From assembly GCF_031846185.1 (NCBI RefSeq), contig NZ_JAVRIF010000003.1, forward strand, positions 372,001 through 436,000: a stretch of 64,000 nt of DNA. The letters run 5' to 3'. A program made the position numbers and the translations under genes. The notes under the pieces are model-generated. The model searched no databases. It was given only the letters and a program-made list of their open reading frames with translations, and was not told where the DNA came from. This document shows positions 54,902 to 64,000 of the stretch, piece after piece. Positions within the stretch are counted from its first letter, which is position 1, and the number at the start of each line of letters is the position of its first letter. The stretch comes from Thalassotalea_H castellviae (GTDB lineage: Bacteria; Pseudomonadota; Gammaproteobacteria; Enterobacterales; Alteromonadaceae).

Positions 54902-56164
54902 TTAGTTAAATCGAGAAATACAAAAGGGGGCAATATCAATTGCCGGTTTTTCATTCGCCACTATTTGACCAACTAGTTTGCCGGTAATCGCCCCTAAAGT
55001 TAAGCCTAAATGTTGATGCCCTAGCGCAAAGGTCATATTTTTATGGTTTGGTGCTGTACATATTACCGGTAATGAATCGGGCAGTGAGGGTCGAAAGCCC
55101 AACCAGCCTTGATTTTTATCCGGCGCTTCTTTTGATAACTCTTTGATAATAAATTGAGCATTTTTATAAAGCATAGAGGCTCGTTTCATATTTGCTTTCT
55201 GTTTTAGTCCTGCAAATTCAACGGTGCCTGCTAAACGTAAGCCATGCGACATTGGCGTGATAATAAATCGTCGTTCTGCAGAAGCGACAGGTCTATTTAA
55301 ATGACGGTTGGTTTGGCCAGATAAATCTAAACTGTAACCTCGCTCAGCTTCTATTGGGAGTTTGTAATTTAGTTGTTTTAGTAAGTTTTCTGACCAAGCA
55401 CCTGTTGCTATAACTAGATGATCAAACATTAAAGTTGTTTTGCCATCATTGAGTACAACGTTATTTGCTTGATGAGTAATGGTTTGAAGGTCAAATTTTT
55501 CTATCTTACAACCCAAAGATTTAGCGTAATGAGCTAACTTTTGACTGAGCAATAACGGATTAACAGTATGGGCTACTTCTGTGAAATATAGCGAATATTG
55601 TATGCTACCTTGTAAATTTGGCTCTAATAATAACGTTTGAGCTCTATCTAATAGTTTTACTTTCACCTCTTGTGCTAAATAAGCTTGTTGTAGCTTTTTG
55701 ATCTTTGCTAGGGGCGTGTTTTCAAAAACTAATAAACTGCCTTTTTCTACGAAGAGTTCTTCTGCGTTCGCGGCTGCTAATAAGGGTTTATAATAGGCTA
55801 TTGCTTGCTCATTAATACGTTTAAGTGCCGCAATGTTTTGACGTCGTTTAGATTGCCCCATATTCGCTATAAATTTAATGAACCAAGGAATTGCTTTAAA
55901 GCAGTATTTTGGCGATAAGGCAACTGGGCCTAAAGGATTAAGGAGCATTTTTGGTAGTTGTAAAAGAATACTGGCTTCGGCTAAAGGAAAAACTTGCTCA
56001 GTAGCAAAATGACCTGCATTGCCTTTTGAACATCCCTCTCCAATGGCATTTTTATCAAGTAAGGTAACTTGATAACCTCGTGATTGTAATTCAACAGCGC
56101 AGTTTATACCGATAATACCAGCACCAACGATTGCGATTTTTTTTGTCTTTGTTGATTCATTCAT
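54902..56164 (-). CDS. FAD-dependent D-amino acid/D-hydroxyproline dehydrogenase (DadA-like)
   Basis: The 420-residue protein has the dinucleotide fold GAGIIGINCAVELQSRGY and a DAO domain including the C-terminal GHQHLGLTLGAITGKLV. In this cluster it should oxidise cis-4-hydroxy-D-proline to pyrroline-4-hydroxy-2-carboxylate. It lies 85 bases after the dehydratase gene and is cotranscribed with it. D-amino acid dehydrogenase of broader range is an alternative. Confidence 0.9.
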   Translation of the reverse strand: MNESTKTKKIAIVGAGIIGINCAVELQSRGYQVTLLDKNAIGEGCSKGNAGHFATEQVFPLAEASILLQLPKMLLNPLGPVALSPKYCFKAIPWFIKFIANMGQSKRRQNIAALKRINEQAIAYYKPLLAAANAEELFVEKGSLLVFENTPLAKIKKLQQAYLAQEVKVKLLDRAQTLLLEPNLQGSIQYSLYFTEVAHTVNPLLLSQKLAHYAKSLGCKIEKFDLQTITHQANNVVLNDGKTTLMFDHLVIATGAWSENLLKQLNYKLPIEAERGYSLDLSGQTNRHLNRPVASAERRFIITPMSHGLRLAGTVEFAGLKQKANMKRASMLYKNAQFIIKELSKEAPDKNQGWLGFRPSLPDSLPVICTAPNHKNMTFALGHQHLGLTLGAITGKLVGQIVANEKPAIDIAPFCISRFN

Positions 56165-56249
56165 GTCATTAAATCCAAGTAATATTTACAGATCTTATTT
56201 AACCAACCATTGGCGTTGTAAACATGATCATTATCATGTGATTGAAAGT

Positions 56250-57275
56250 TTATCTCAGGATAAAACCTTGTGGAAAAATGTCGTTTTTATCCAATAAAAA
56301 CTGATGTGTTCCTGTAATGTAGGCTCTGCCGCTTACTCGAGGGACTACGGCTTGTTTACCAAAGTAAGTACACTGTTGTTGAATGCTTAATGACATTCTT
56401 CCACCGACAATGCTTTCGATTTCAATAGACGTGAGTGGGGATAAATTTTCTTTAACACTCAGAAGGGCTGCGCGAGCAGAAACACCCGTTCCTGTAGGGG
56501 AACGATCAACTTCTCCGTCTGCAAATATGCAAACATGGCGTGAATGAGCCATAGGGTTATCGGTATTTTTTGAAGTGAAAATGGTACCGTAGATAAAGCT
56601 TAATGCGGTTTCTTGTGGATGATTGATTTCAACAGAGCCCATTACGGCTTTTTTAATTGCTTGACCAGCATTTATCAAAGCTTGCACATTATTCGCCGTG
56701 CAATCTAACGATAATTTATCCGCATCTACAAATATATAATAAGCGCCGCCAAAAGCAATGTCGTAAGAAACTTGTCCGATACCTTCGACAAATATTTCTT
56801 GTTCAAGCGTTTCAACAAAAGCCGGCACATTATCAAAGCTAACGGTTAATTGATGATGATCAGTTGCGTATGCTTTAATAAATCCTGCTGGGGAGTCTAT
56901 GCCAATATAGCCCTTGTCATTAGGAAAACCGATCGTTTCAGTTTCAATCGCCAAGGTAACAGCAGCAATAATGCCGTGGCCACACATGCTGCTATAGCCT
57001 TCGTTATGCATAAATAAAATGCCAAAATCTGCATTTTCAGTACAAGGCTCTGTGATCAAAGCGCCATACATATCGGCATGACCTCTAGGCTCAAACATCA
57101 AGAGTTGACGTAAATGATCTAGGTTATCTATCAGATATTGACGCTTTTCTAAAATGGTTTTGCCAATAATATTAGGGTAACCATGGATTATAATGCGTAA
57201 TGGCTCACCTTCCGTATGGGCATCAATAGTTTTAATTGATTGATAATTATTGATTTTAATGTCATTAAACTGCAT
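56250..57275 (-). CDS. trans-3-hydroxy-L-proline dehydratase (proline racemase family)
   Basis: The 341-residue protein is of the proline racemase superfamily. One catalytic Cys is present (SSMCGHG), but the second position is Thr (DRSPTGTGVSA), the signature of trans-3-hydroxyproline dehydratases, in contrast to the Cys-Cys epimerase at 58407. It converts trans-3-hydroxy-L-proline to pyrroline-2-carboxylate. First gene of the minus-strand unit, with a GntR box in the divergent promoter. Confidence 0.9.
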   Translation of the reverse strand: MQFNDIKINNYQSIKTIDAHTEGEPLRIIIHGYPNIIGKTILEKRQYLIDNLDHLRQLLMFEPRGHADMYGALITEPCTENADFGILFMHNEGYSSMCGHGIIAAVTLAIETETIGFPNDKGYIGIDSPAGFIKAYATDHHQLTVSFDNVPAFVETLEQEIFVEGIGQVSYDIAFGGAYYIFVDADKLSLDCTANNVQALINAGQAIKKAVMGSVEINHPQETALSFIYGTIFTSKNTDNPMAHSRHVCIFADGEVDRSPTGTGVSARAALLSVKENLSPLTSIEIESIVGGRMSLSIQQQCTYFGKQAVVPRVSGRAYITGTHQFLLDKNDIFPQGFILR

Positions 57276-57329
57276 TTTTTAAACCCTTGAAAATATTTTT
57301 TATACATTATACTTGTGTGAGTTAAATAA

Positions 57330-57348
57330 TTGTATACAATATGCGATA
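57330..57348. promoter_or_regulatory. GntR operator in the divergent hydroxyproline promoter
   Basis: TTGTATACAATATGCGATA, with the perfect palindrome TTGTATACAA at its left end, is shared with 52115-52133. It lies between the dehydratase gene and the deaminase gene, and so may control both directions. Confidence 0.7.
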
Positions 57349-57405
57349 TTAATTCTACAAATACTTTTTTGGTATTTATTACTTTAACTATTGTGGTACA
57401 AATAA

Positions 57406-58323
57406 ATGATGAACATTAATTGGCAAGGCGTTTACCCTGCGGTAACAACTCAGTATTTCGACGATTATTCAATTAACTTTGAAGCAACCAAAAATATGGT
57501 CGACTCACTTATCAAAGAAGGCGTTGATGGAATTATCGCATTAGGTACGGTTGGTGAAAATTGCTCACATACACGTGAAGAAAAAAAGGAAATTTTGATA
57601 GCGGTTAAAGAAGTCGTTGCCGGTCGAGTGCCTGTAATTTCTGGAGTTGCTGAAACCACGACACAATTTGCGGTTGAATATTCTCAAATGTGTGAAGAAG
57701 TCGGTATTGACGGTTTGATGGTGCTACCGGGTATGGTTTATCGCTCAAGTGAAGCGGAAGCGATTCACCATTATCAACAAGTGGCAAGAAACTGTAGTTT
57801 ACCTATCATGATCTACAACAATCCAGTGACTTACGGTGTTGATGTTTCAATTGAAGGTATGCGGGTACTTGCTGAAGAGCCAACAATTGTCTCTGTGAAA
57901 GAAGCCACAGAAGATACTCGTCGTATTTCTGAGTTGTATGCAAACTTTGGTGATCGTTTTATTGTTTTCGGTGGTGTTGATGATATTGCCTTAGAAAGTT
58001 TAATGTTGGGTTGTACTGGCTGGATTTCTGGTTTAACCAATGTTTTCCCGCAAGAGTCTGTTGCTATTTACAAGCTGGCTAAACAAGGGCGTTACCAAGA
58101 GGCGCTTGAGATCTGGAGATGGTTTTTACCATTACTACGCTTAGATACCATTCCCACATTAGTGCAATGTATTAAGTTTTGTGAACAACTGGCCGGTCGT
58201 GGTAGTGAAGTCACCCGTGCACCTCGTATGCCTTTAACAGGTGTAGAAAGAAGTAGAGTTGAAAAGCTTTATAACGACGCGGTTGCAACGCGAATTGATT
58301 TATCTAAATTTAATTTAGATTAA
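57406..58323 (+). CDS. pyrroline-4-hydroxy-2-carboxylate deaminase (DapA family)
   Basis: The 305-residue TIM-barrel protein of the dihydrodipicolinate synthase family has the Schiff-base Lys in SVKEATED and the Tyr in MIYNNPVTYG. In the D-hydroxyproline pathway the DapA-family enzyme converts pyrroline-4-hydroxy-2-carboxylate to 2-oxoglutarate semialdehyde and ammonia. Neighbours epimerase and semialdehyde dehydrogenase confirm the role. Confidence 0.9.
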   Translation: MMNINWQGVYPAVTTQYFDDYSINFEATKNMVDSLIKEGVDGIIALGTVGENCSHTREEKKEILIAVKEVVAGRVPVISGVAETTTQFAVEYSQMCEEVGIDGLMVLPGMVYRSSEAEAIHHYQQVARNCSLPIMIYNNPVTYGVDVSIEGMRVLAEEPTIVSVKEATEDTRRISELYANFGDRFIVFGGVDDIALESLMLGCTGWISGLTNVFPQESVAIYKLAKQGRYQEALEIWRWFLPLLRLDTIPTLVQCIKFCEQLAGRGSEVTRAPRMPLTGVERSRVEKLYNDAVATRIDLSKFNLD

Positions 58324-58406
58324 TGGCGATTAAATCCTCATGATACATCGGCTCAGTAGTTGTTGAGCCTTTTGCTTATATGGCTTTAACCGATAAAAGG
58401 TTGTAA

Positions 58407-59420
58407 ATGAATAAAGGTACATTCTTTTGTATTGACGCTCATACCTGTGGTAATCCTGTTAGGTTAGTGACCAGTGGTCATCCTGAACTTAAAGGAGAAA
58501 CCATGAGTGAAAAGCGACAAGACTTTTTAGAAAATCATGATTGGATCCGTCAAGGATTAATGTTCGAACCTCGGGGTCATGACATGATGTCGGGGGCATT
58601 TTTATATCCTCCATGCTGTGAAAACTCAGATGGGTCGATTTTATTTATCGAAACTTCAGGCTGTTTACCTATGTGTGGCCACGGAACAATTGGCACAGTA
58701 ACCGCAGCAATACAAGCTGGATTATTAAAACCTAAACAGCCAGGTAAGCTGATCTTAGACGTACCTGCAGGACAAATAGATATTGATTACCAAATGACTG
58801 GCGATCAAGTCTCTGCGGTGAAACTTTATAATGTTGCGGCTTATCTTGCTCATCAAAACGTCGAATTAAATATCCCTGAACTTGGCAAATTAACCGTGGA
58901 TGTTTCCTATGGTGGAAATTTTTATGTGATCGTTGAACCGCAAGAAAATTTTCCAGGTATTGACCAATGGAGTGCGGATGAAATTTTGCGCTGGAGCCCT
59001 ATTGTTCGTCAAGTAGCAAGTGACATTTTAACCTGTGTTCATCCTGAAGATCCTACCGTAAATGGTGTAAGTCATGTGTTATGGACGGGGCAGCCACAAA
59101 CTATTGGCTCAGATTCAGCTAATGCCGTGTTTTATGGTGAAAAAGCTATTGATAGGTCGCCGTGTGGTACTGGGACTAGCGCTCGTATGGCGCAATTATT
59201 TGCCAAAGGTGAATTAACACTTGGTGACACGTTCACCCATGAAAGTTATATCGGTAGTCAATTTATCGGTAAAATAGAAGCAATTGTTGAGCTAGGTGAT
59301 GAGCAAAAAAAGATCCAAGCAATAAAGCCAAGTATTCAAGGTTGGGCAAAAGTTTTTGGGAAAAATTGTATAACCATTGATGACGATGATCCTTATGCAT
59401 TTGGTTTTAGTGTGAAATAA
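58407..59420 (+). CDS. 4-hydroxyproline 2-epimerase
   Basis: The 337-residue proline racemase family protein has both catalytic cysteines (PMCGHG and DRSPCGTGTSA), as required for epimerisation between trans-4-hydroxy-L-proline and cis-4-hydroxy-D-proline. AAAAGG precedes the ATG. It is 83 bases after the deaminase gene and 50 bases before the dehydrogenase gene. Confidence 0.93.
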   Translation: MNKGTFFCIDAHTCGNPVRLVTSGHPELKGETMSEKRQDFLENHDWIRQGLMFEPRGHDMMSGAFLYPPCCENSDGSILFIETSGCLPMCGHGTIGTVTAAIQAGLLKPKQPGKLILDVPAGQIDIDYQMTGDQVSAVKLYNVAAYLAHQNVELNIPELGKLTVDVSYGGNFYVIVEPQENFPGIDQWSADEILRWSPIVRQVASDILTCVHPEDPTVNGVSHVLWTGQPQTIGSDSANAVFYGEKAIDRSPCGTGTSARMAQLFAKGELTLGDTFTHESYIGSQFIGKIEAIVELGDEQKKIQAIKPSIQGWAKVFGKNCITIDDDDPYAFGFSVK

Positions 59421-59473
59421 CTGACTTGGTTATCAACTGAGTTATTGAGTAATTATTTAAAAAGAGAATAGTG

Positions 59474-60997
59474 ATGACAATTACAGGACAAAATTTAATT
59501 GCGGGTGAGTGGTCTGGCAATACAAGTCAAGGCTTTTCAGCAACGCATGCCATTAACAATGAACCGATGAAAGCAACTTTTGCTGATGCAACACCTGCAG
59601 AAATAGAGCAAGCGATAATGCGAGCTAAGCAAGCGTTTAACAATTATCATCAACTTCCTGTCAAAATACGTGCAAAATTTTTAAGAAATATTGGAGAGGA
59701 AATTCTTGCCTTAGGTGATGAACTTATCAATATGGCTTGTGCTGAAACGGGCCTACCGGCATTGCGAATACAAGGAGAAAGGGGCCGAACAATTGGTCAA
59801 TTAGGTTTGTTTGCTGATTTACTCGAAACAAGTGAATACCACGTAGTTATCGATGAAGCCGATGCTGATCGTCAACCTTTACCTAAACCTGATACTCGTT
59901 TGGGATATTTGCCCTTAGGCGTGGTTGGGGTATTTGCCGCGAGTAATTTTCCTTTAGCATTTTCAACCGCAGGTGGTGATACTGCTTCGGCATTAGCGGC
60001 AGGTTGTCCTGTCATTATGAAAGCTCATGCGGCGCATCCAGGTACGGCTGAATTAGTGGCTAGAGCGATTGAAAAAGCCATTAAAAACTGTGACATTGAC
60101 GCCGGAGTTTTTTCGCTGTTACAAGGTAAAAATTATGCTATTTCAAGTCAAATAGTCACACATCCAGATATAAAAGCCGTCGGTTTTACTGGCTCAGAAC
60201 GTGTTGGCATGATTCTACAAAAGCAAATTAACGAACGAGCTGAGCCAATTCCATTTTATGGTGAGCTCGGCAGTGTGAATCCTCAACTGATAATGGCAGG
60301 CAAACTAGCAACAAATGCTACCGATATTGCCAATACTTTAGTGGCGTCTTTAATGATGGGACAAGGACAATTTTGTACTAGCCCCGGAATTTGGGCGTAT
60401 ATTGAAGATACCAATGCGGGGGATTTTGAAAGTGCAGCAAGTGCTGCTATTGCTGATACTCAAGCGGGGGTAATGTTAACCCCAGCCATTGCAGCTACAT
60501 ATAAACGCGCTGTTGAACACTGGCAATCAATATCAGGTGTTGAATTATTAGCTATGGGGCAAGCGGGTGTTGAACATTTTGCACAAGCTGCCTTATTCGC
60601 GACTGACTTTGCCACCTTTAAAGCAACGCCAATTTTACATGAAGAAGTTTTTGGCTCATGTGCATTAATCGTTCGCTTGAAAAACTTAGATGAAATGGTG
60701 GATTTCATTGATTTACTAAAAGGAAATTTAACCGCGAGTATCCATGCTGTTGAATCTGATCTTGAGGAAAGTAAACAAGTTGCTTCGTTAATTGCACATA
60801 AAGTGGGTCGTTTAATTTATAATCAAATGCCTACTGGAGTTGAGGTTTGTGCTTCAATGAATCATGGCGGACCATTTCCAGCGTCAACGGATCTAAGATC
60901 TACATCTGTCGGAAGTGAAGCTATCAGACGCTTTCAACGACCTATTTGTTATCAAAATATGCCAAATGATTTATTACCAGCACCATTGTGGCGATAA
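59474..60997 (+). CDS. 2-oxoglutarate semialdehyde dehydrogenase
   Basis: The 507-residue aldehyde dehydrogenase has the catalytic Cys in GQGQFCTSPG and the general-base Glu in FYGELGSVNP. It oxidises the semialdehyde from hydroxyproline to 2-oxoglutarate with NAD(P)+. The start is ATG at 59474 with AGAG upstream; a GTG one codon earlier is possible. Last step of the pathway. Confidence 0.93.
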   Translation: MTITGQNLIAGEWSGNTSQGFSATHAINNEPMKATFADATPAEIEQAIMRAKQAFNNYHQLPVKIRAKFLRNIGEEILALGDELINMACAETGLPALRIQGERGRTIGQLGLFADLLETSEYHVVIDEADADRQPLPKPDTRLGYLPLGVVGVFAASNFPLAFSTAGGDTASALAAGCPVIMKAHAAHPGTAELVARAIEKAIKNCDIDAGVFSLLQGKNYAISSQIVTHPDIKAVGFTGSERVGMILQKQINERAEPIPFYGELGSVNPQLIMAGKLATNATDIANTLVASLMMGQGQFCTSPGIWAYIEDTNAGDFESAASAAIADTQAGVMLTPAIAATYKRAVEHWQSISGVELLAMGQAGVEHFAQAALFATDFATFKATPILHEEVFGSCALIVRLKNLDEMVDFIDLLKGNLTASIHAVESDLEESKQVASLIAHKVGRLIYNQMPTGVEVCASMNHGGPFPASTDLRSTSVGSEAIRRFQRPICYQNMPNDLLPAPLWR

Positions 60998-61023
60998 ATT
61001 TTTAATCAAATAGGGTTGATTAT

Positions 61024-61053
61024 AAAGAGCTAATTTTATTAGCTCTTTTTTTT
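61024..61053 (+). terminator. terminator after the hydroxyproline operon
   Basis: A 10-bp stem (AAAGAGCTAA with TTAGCTCTTT) and a 5-base loop followed by Ts; it separates the dehydrogenase gene from the GntR gene. Confidence 0.88.
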
Positions 61054-61109
61054 AGGTAGTAAATGCTTATAATGGGGGCAATTAATTTTAGCAGGTATTT
61101 GGTAGGCGC

Positions 61110-61790
61110 ATGAGCATAGTTTATAAAACACGCACACAATTGGTCGTTGAAACATTAAGGGAGAAAATTCTTAATGGTGCAATAAAAGCAGGCCAACCCC
61201 TCCGCCAAGCTGCTTTAGCAGAAGAACTCAATGTCAGTCGAATTCCTGTTCGAGAAGCACTATTGCAATTAGAAGCGGAAGGTTTGGTATCATTCGAACC
61301 CCATAAAGGGGCGACAGCAACAGAGCTTAATATCAATCAAGTTGATGAACTTTTTGAATTAAGAGCAATGCTTGAAGCTGACTTGTTAGCTGCTTCAATT
61401 CCAAATTTAACAGATGAAAAACTTGAAGAAGCAACGGTTTTACTTGAAAAGTTGAATCAATCTTTAGGTAAAGAAAATGCTGCAAACACTTGGAGTGAAT
61501 TAAACTCAAATTATCATAATTGTCTTTATTCTGGTGCTACTCGCCCTCAAACCCAAGATCTAGTCAATACCTTAAACAAAAATGCGGATAGGTATATTCG
61601 CATGCATTTATTATGGGCTGGCGGTATTTCTAAAGCTGAATCAGAGCATAATGAATTACTGGCGCTGTGTAAAAGTAAGGACATTGATAAAGCGGTGGCT
61701 GTTATGAAACAACATATTTTAGGCTCTAGAGATGAAATTAAAGCGTTTTTAACAGAGCGTGAACAATTGACCGAATCCGCAGAACAGTAA
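61110..61790 (+). CDS. GntR-family regulator (FCD subfamily), probable hydroxyproline repressor
   Basis: The 226-residue protein has an N-terminal winged helix (RQAALAEELNVSRIPVREAL) and an all-helical FCD effector domain (ELRAMLEADLL, then LNSNYHNCLY with the metal-binding His). It follows the catabolic genes, and two matching boxes with the FCD core palindrome lie before them. Repression relieved by a pathway intermediate is likely by analogy. Confidence 0.93.
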   Translation: MSIVYKTRTQLVVETLREKILNGAIKAGQPLRQAALAEELNVSRIPVREALLQLEAEGLVSFEPHKGATATELNINQVDELFELRAMLEADLLAASIPNLTDEKLEEATVLLEKLNQSLGKENAANTWSELNSNYHNCLYSGATRPQTQDLVNTLNKNADRYIRMHLLWAGGISKAESEHNELLALCKSKDIDKAVAVMKQHILGSRDEIKAFLTEREQLTESAEQ

Positions 61791-62011
61791 TTATTTACAT
61801 AAAAATCAAATAGATAAGTGCTTATCTCTTCTTCTTGTAGAATAAGCATTTATTGACTTTCTCTCTATAAATCTATAGTATTCCCGCGCTTTTTATCACT
61901 AAAACATTTTCCTGTTTTCTTCTTTCATTAGTTGATTTAAAAGTATGCCTAATTTTAGCTGACGTATTGTTTGAGAATAGGTTAGTTTACTTAATTTAAC
62001 GTGAGATCGTG

Positions 62012-63568
62012 ATGTTTGAATTACATGCCAGTAAAGTTGGCAATTTAAAAAATGATGTTTTATCAGGACTGACAGTTGCTTTAGCACTTGTTCCCGAAGC
62101 GGTTGCTTTCGCTTTTGTTGCCGGCGTTGAACCTTTAGTTGGGTTATATGCTGCATTTATGGTGGGGTTGATCACGTCTATATTTGGCGGTCGACCGGGG
62201 ATGATTTCTGGTGCTACAGGTGCTATGGCCGTAGTGATGGTGAGTCTTGTCGCTATCCATGGGGTTGAATACTTGTTCGCTTGTGTTGTGCTAACCGGGA
62301 TATTACAGATTTTAGCGGGTATCTTTAAGCTCGGAAAATTTATTCGCTTAGTACCACACCCGGTGATGTTAGGCTTTGTTAACGGTCTTGCTATTGTTAT
62401 ATTTTTGGCGCAATTAGGCCAGTTTAAAGTCACCAATGAAGCCGGTGAATTAGAATGGATGATGGGCACACAATTATACACAATGGCCGGTTTAATTGTT
62501 TTAACGATGGCCATTATTCATTTTCTTCCTAAATTAACTAAAGCGGTGCCATCTTCTTTAGTGGCGATAGTTGTGGTGACTATTTTGGTGCAAAGCTTAG
62601 GCTTAGATGCGCGAACGGTTGTTGACTTTGTTCGTGATATGACCAATGACCCATCTGCTTCAATTGCTGGTGGTCTACCTCAGTTTGCTATTCCAAACGT
62701 TCCATTTAACTTAGAAACATTAAAAGTTATTTTCCCTTTTGCCATTGTGTTAGCAGCGATTGGTTTGATTGAGTCATTATTAACTTTAACTTTGATTGAT
62801 GAGCTTACCGGCACTCGTGGTCGTGGTAATAGAGAATGTATCGCCCAAGGTGCGTCAAATGCCGTTAATGGCTTTTTTGGCGGAATGGGGGGCTGTGCAA
62901 TGATCGGCCAATCTATGATTAACGTGAATTCAGGTGGACGAGGCAGAGCGTCTGGTATTACAGCAGCTTTAGCGCTATTAGGCTTTATTTTGTTTGCTTC
63001 TGGTTTGATTGAAATCATCCCATTAGCTGCACTTGTTGGTGTGATGTTTATCGTGGTTATTGGTACGTTTGAATGGTCAAGCTTCCGTATTTTAGGCAAA
63101 GTACCTAAAGCTGATGCGTTTGTTATCGTGTTAGTTTCTGGGGTAACGGTAGCTACGGATTTAGCGGTAGCTGTAGTAGTAGGTGTTATTGTTTCTGCAC
63201 TAGTTTTTGCTTGGGAACATGCAAAACATGTAAATGTAAAACGTACTGTTGATGAACAAGGCTCTACGGTTTATGAAGTTCATGGCCCATTATTCTTTGG
63301 TTCTATTTCAAATTTCTTAGAACAGTTTGATGTGAGTAACGATAGCGACGATGTCATTGTCGAATTTAAAAATTCACGGGTTGCTGACCACTCCGCGATT
63401 GAAGCCATTGATACACTTGCAGAGCGCTATATCGCTAGCGGTAAAACTATGCATTTAAGACATTTAAATTCAGAGTGTAAACAGTTATTAACTAAAGCAG
63501 GTAGTTTGGTTGAAATTAATGTCATTGAAGATCCTGAATATCATATAGCAACGGATGAATTAGCGTAA
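62012..63568 (+). CDS. SulP-family anion transporter with STAS domain
   Basis: The 518-residue protein has about 12 membrane segments with SulP features (NDVLSGLTVALALVPEAVAF, FGGRPGMISGATGA) and a cytoplasmic STAS domain (about 410-510; EVHGPLFFGSISNFLEQ, ADHSAIEAID). It may move sulfate, bicarbonate or dicarboxylates. Not evidently linked to the hydroxyproline genes; a dicarboxylate or bicarbonate role cannot be excluded. Start is ATG at 62012; a GTG one codon earlier is possible. Confidence 0.93.
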   Translation: MFELHASKVGNLKNDVLSGLTVALALVPEAVAFAFVAGVEPLVGLYAAFMVGLITSIFGGRPGMISGATGAMAVVMVSLVAIHGVEYLFACVVLTGILQILAGIFKLGKFIRLVPHPVMLGFVNGLAIVIFLAQLGQFKVTNEAGELEWMMGTQLYTMAGLIVLTMAIIHFLPKLTKAVPSSLVAIVVVTILVQSLGLDARTVVDFVRDMTNDPSASIAGGLPQFAIPNVPFNLETLKVIFPFAIVLAAIGLIESLLTLTLIDELTGTRGRGNRECIAQGASNAVNGFFGGMGGCAMIGQSMINVNSGGRGRASGITAALALLGFILFASGLIEIIPLAALVGVMFIVVIGTFEWSSFRILGKVPKADAFVIVLVSGVTVATDLAVAVVVGVIVSALVFAWEHAKHVNVKRTVDEQGSTVYEVHGPLFFGSISNFLEQFDVSNDSDDVIVEFKNSRVADHSAIEAIDTLAERYIASGKTMHLRHLNSECKQLLTKAGSLVEINVIEDPEYHIATDELA

Positions 63569-63578
63569 TAGGGTTTAG

Positions 63579-63616
63579 TTCGCCTATAGGTTATAATAAA
63601 CAATAGGCGAATTTTA
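63579..63616 (+). terminator. terminator after the SulP gene
   Basis: A 9-bp stem (TTCGCCTAT with ATAGGCGAA) with a 15-base loop, followed by TTTT, 10 bases after the stop. Confidence 0.75.
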
Positions 63617-63653
63617 TCGTAGTAAAATCCACTACGCTTAATGATAGTAAAAT

Positions 63654-63959
63654 ATGCAATTAGAGTTTTTTGATGTTCCTAGTCCGTGCGTTGGTATTTG
63701 TCAGTCAGATGACAAAGGCCAATGTTTGGGGTGTTTTCGAACCCGTGAGGAGCGTCAAAATTGGATAAATTTAGCCTCAACTGAAAAACAAAAAGTCATC
63801 AAACGTTGTATTCAACGCAAAAAACGTAAAGACGGCAAAATTAAAGTCAAAGAAATTGAACAAAACGTTGAGAATCCTCAACCTTCATTACTTGACCCGC
63901 CTAGCAAAAATAAATTATCGACATCGAAGGATATGGACTTTGGTGATTTTGAGCTATAG
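63654..63959 (+). CDS. DUF1289 family small cysteine-rich protein
   Basis: The 101-residue protein has the DUF1289 cysteines (SPCVGICQSDDKGQCLGCFR), probably a metal or iron-sulfur site, followed by a basic and acidic tail. Function unknown; often near metabolic operons in gammaproteobacteria. It is preceded by the SulP terminator and so has its own promoter. Confidence 0.88.
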   Translation: MQLEFFDVPSPCVGICQSDDKGQCLGCFRTREERQNWINLASTEKQKVIKRCIQRKKRKDGKIKVKEIEQNVENPQPSLLDPPSKNKLSTSKDMDFGDFEL

Positions 63960-64000
63960 AACTTATAGTTGACTGAGTTTTTTGAACTGGGTGTAAAGTC

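Noticed and set aside
62680..63099. Long antisense frames (139 and 172 residues) inside the SulP gene
   Set aside because: They are proline- and lysine-rich artefacts of the opposite strand of a strong coding gene, with no family match.
62012..63568. SulP transporter as the hydroxyproline importer
   Set aside because: SulP proteins carry inorganic or dicarboxylate anions, and the gene has no GntR box and lies beyond the regulator gene.

Overview
The window looks like chromosomal DNA of an AT-rich marine gammaproteobacterium of the Alteromonadales, most like Colwellia or Thalassotalea. This is inferred from base composition, two PEP-CTERM proteins, a long TonB receptor, the MutY/YggX/YggL/TrmB neighbourhood and the protein flavour; no database search was possible.

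Layout. (1) 1-8.3 kb: the edge of a minus-strand gene, a small TPR-like secreted protein, a LysR regulator, then a minus-strand operon of four genes: coiled-coil protein, membrane protein with a roadblock-like domain and an OmpA domain, Rab-like small GTPase, and GGDEF/EAL c-di-GMP enzyme. A PEP-CTERM protein follows. (2) 8.3-17.1 kb: a five-gene minus-strand operon of RND efflux adaptor, pump and outer membrane channel with an MDR reductase and glutaminase, controlled by a divergent LysR gene. (3) 17.2-24.1 kb: DnaJ-related protein with an unclear start, periplasmic binding-like protein, a second PEP-CTERM protein with a sigma-54 promoter, a serine hydrolase and a large lipoprotein. (4) 24.1-33.2 kb: two near-identical tRNA-Phe/tRNA-Thr cassettes flank the TPP-riboswitch thiamine operon (thiC-thiO-thiS-thiG-thiDE), a decayed tyrosine recombinase and an orphan membrane protein. 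The first tRNA-Thr is followed by three tandem repeats of about 120 bp, each ending in a copy of the tRNA-Thr 3' end. (5) 33.3-41.6 kb: housekeeping genes (GDT1-like, yggX, mutY, yggL, trmB), a chemoreceptor with a Tsx-like porin, and alkylation repair (Ogt and an Ada-AraC-AlkA fusion). (6) 41.6-49.5 kb: TonB receptor, membrane-bound AraC regulator, cytochrome c4-like protein, di-heme peroxidase and a beta-helix/cytochrome c fusion. The receptor promoter and the cytochrome promoter carry the same pair of 21-bp-phased direct repeats at the same distance from an identical -10 box, so they are probably one regulon. (7) 49.9-64 kb: EF-hand protein, MATE exporter, a hydroxyproline catabolism cluster with a GntR regulator and two matching operators, an orphan histidine kinase, a SulP transporter and a DUF1289 protein.

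How they work together. The hydroxyproline genes give two routes: trans-4-hydroxyproline through epimerase, D-hydroxyproline oxidase, deaminase and semialdehyde dehydrogenase to 2-oxoglutarate, and trans-3-hydroxyproline through dehydratase and ketimine reductase to proline. The best candidates for undescribed biology are the GTPase/roadblock-OmpA/c-di-GMP operon, the AraC-controlled TonB receptor/cytochrome/beta-helix regulon, and the tRNA-Thr 3'-end repeat array next to the duplicated tRNA cassette.
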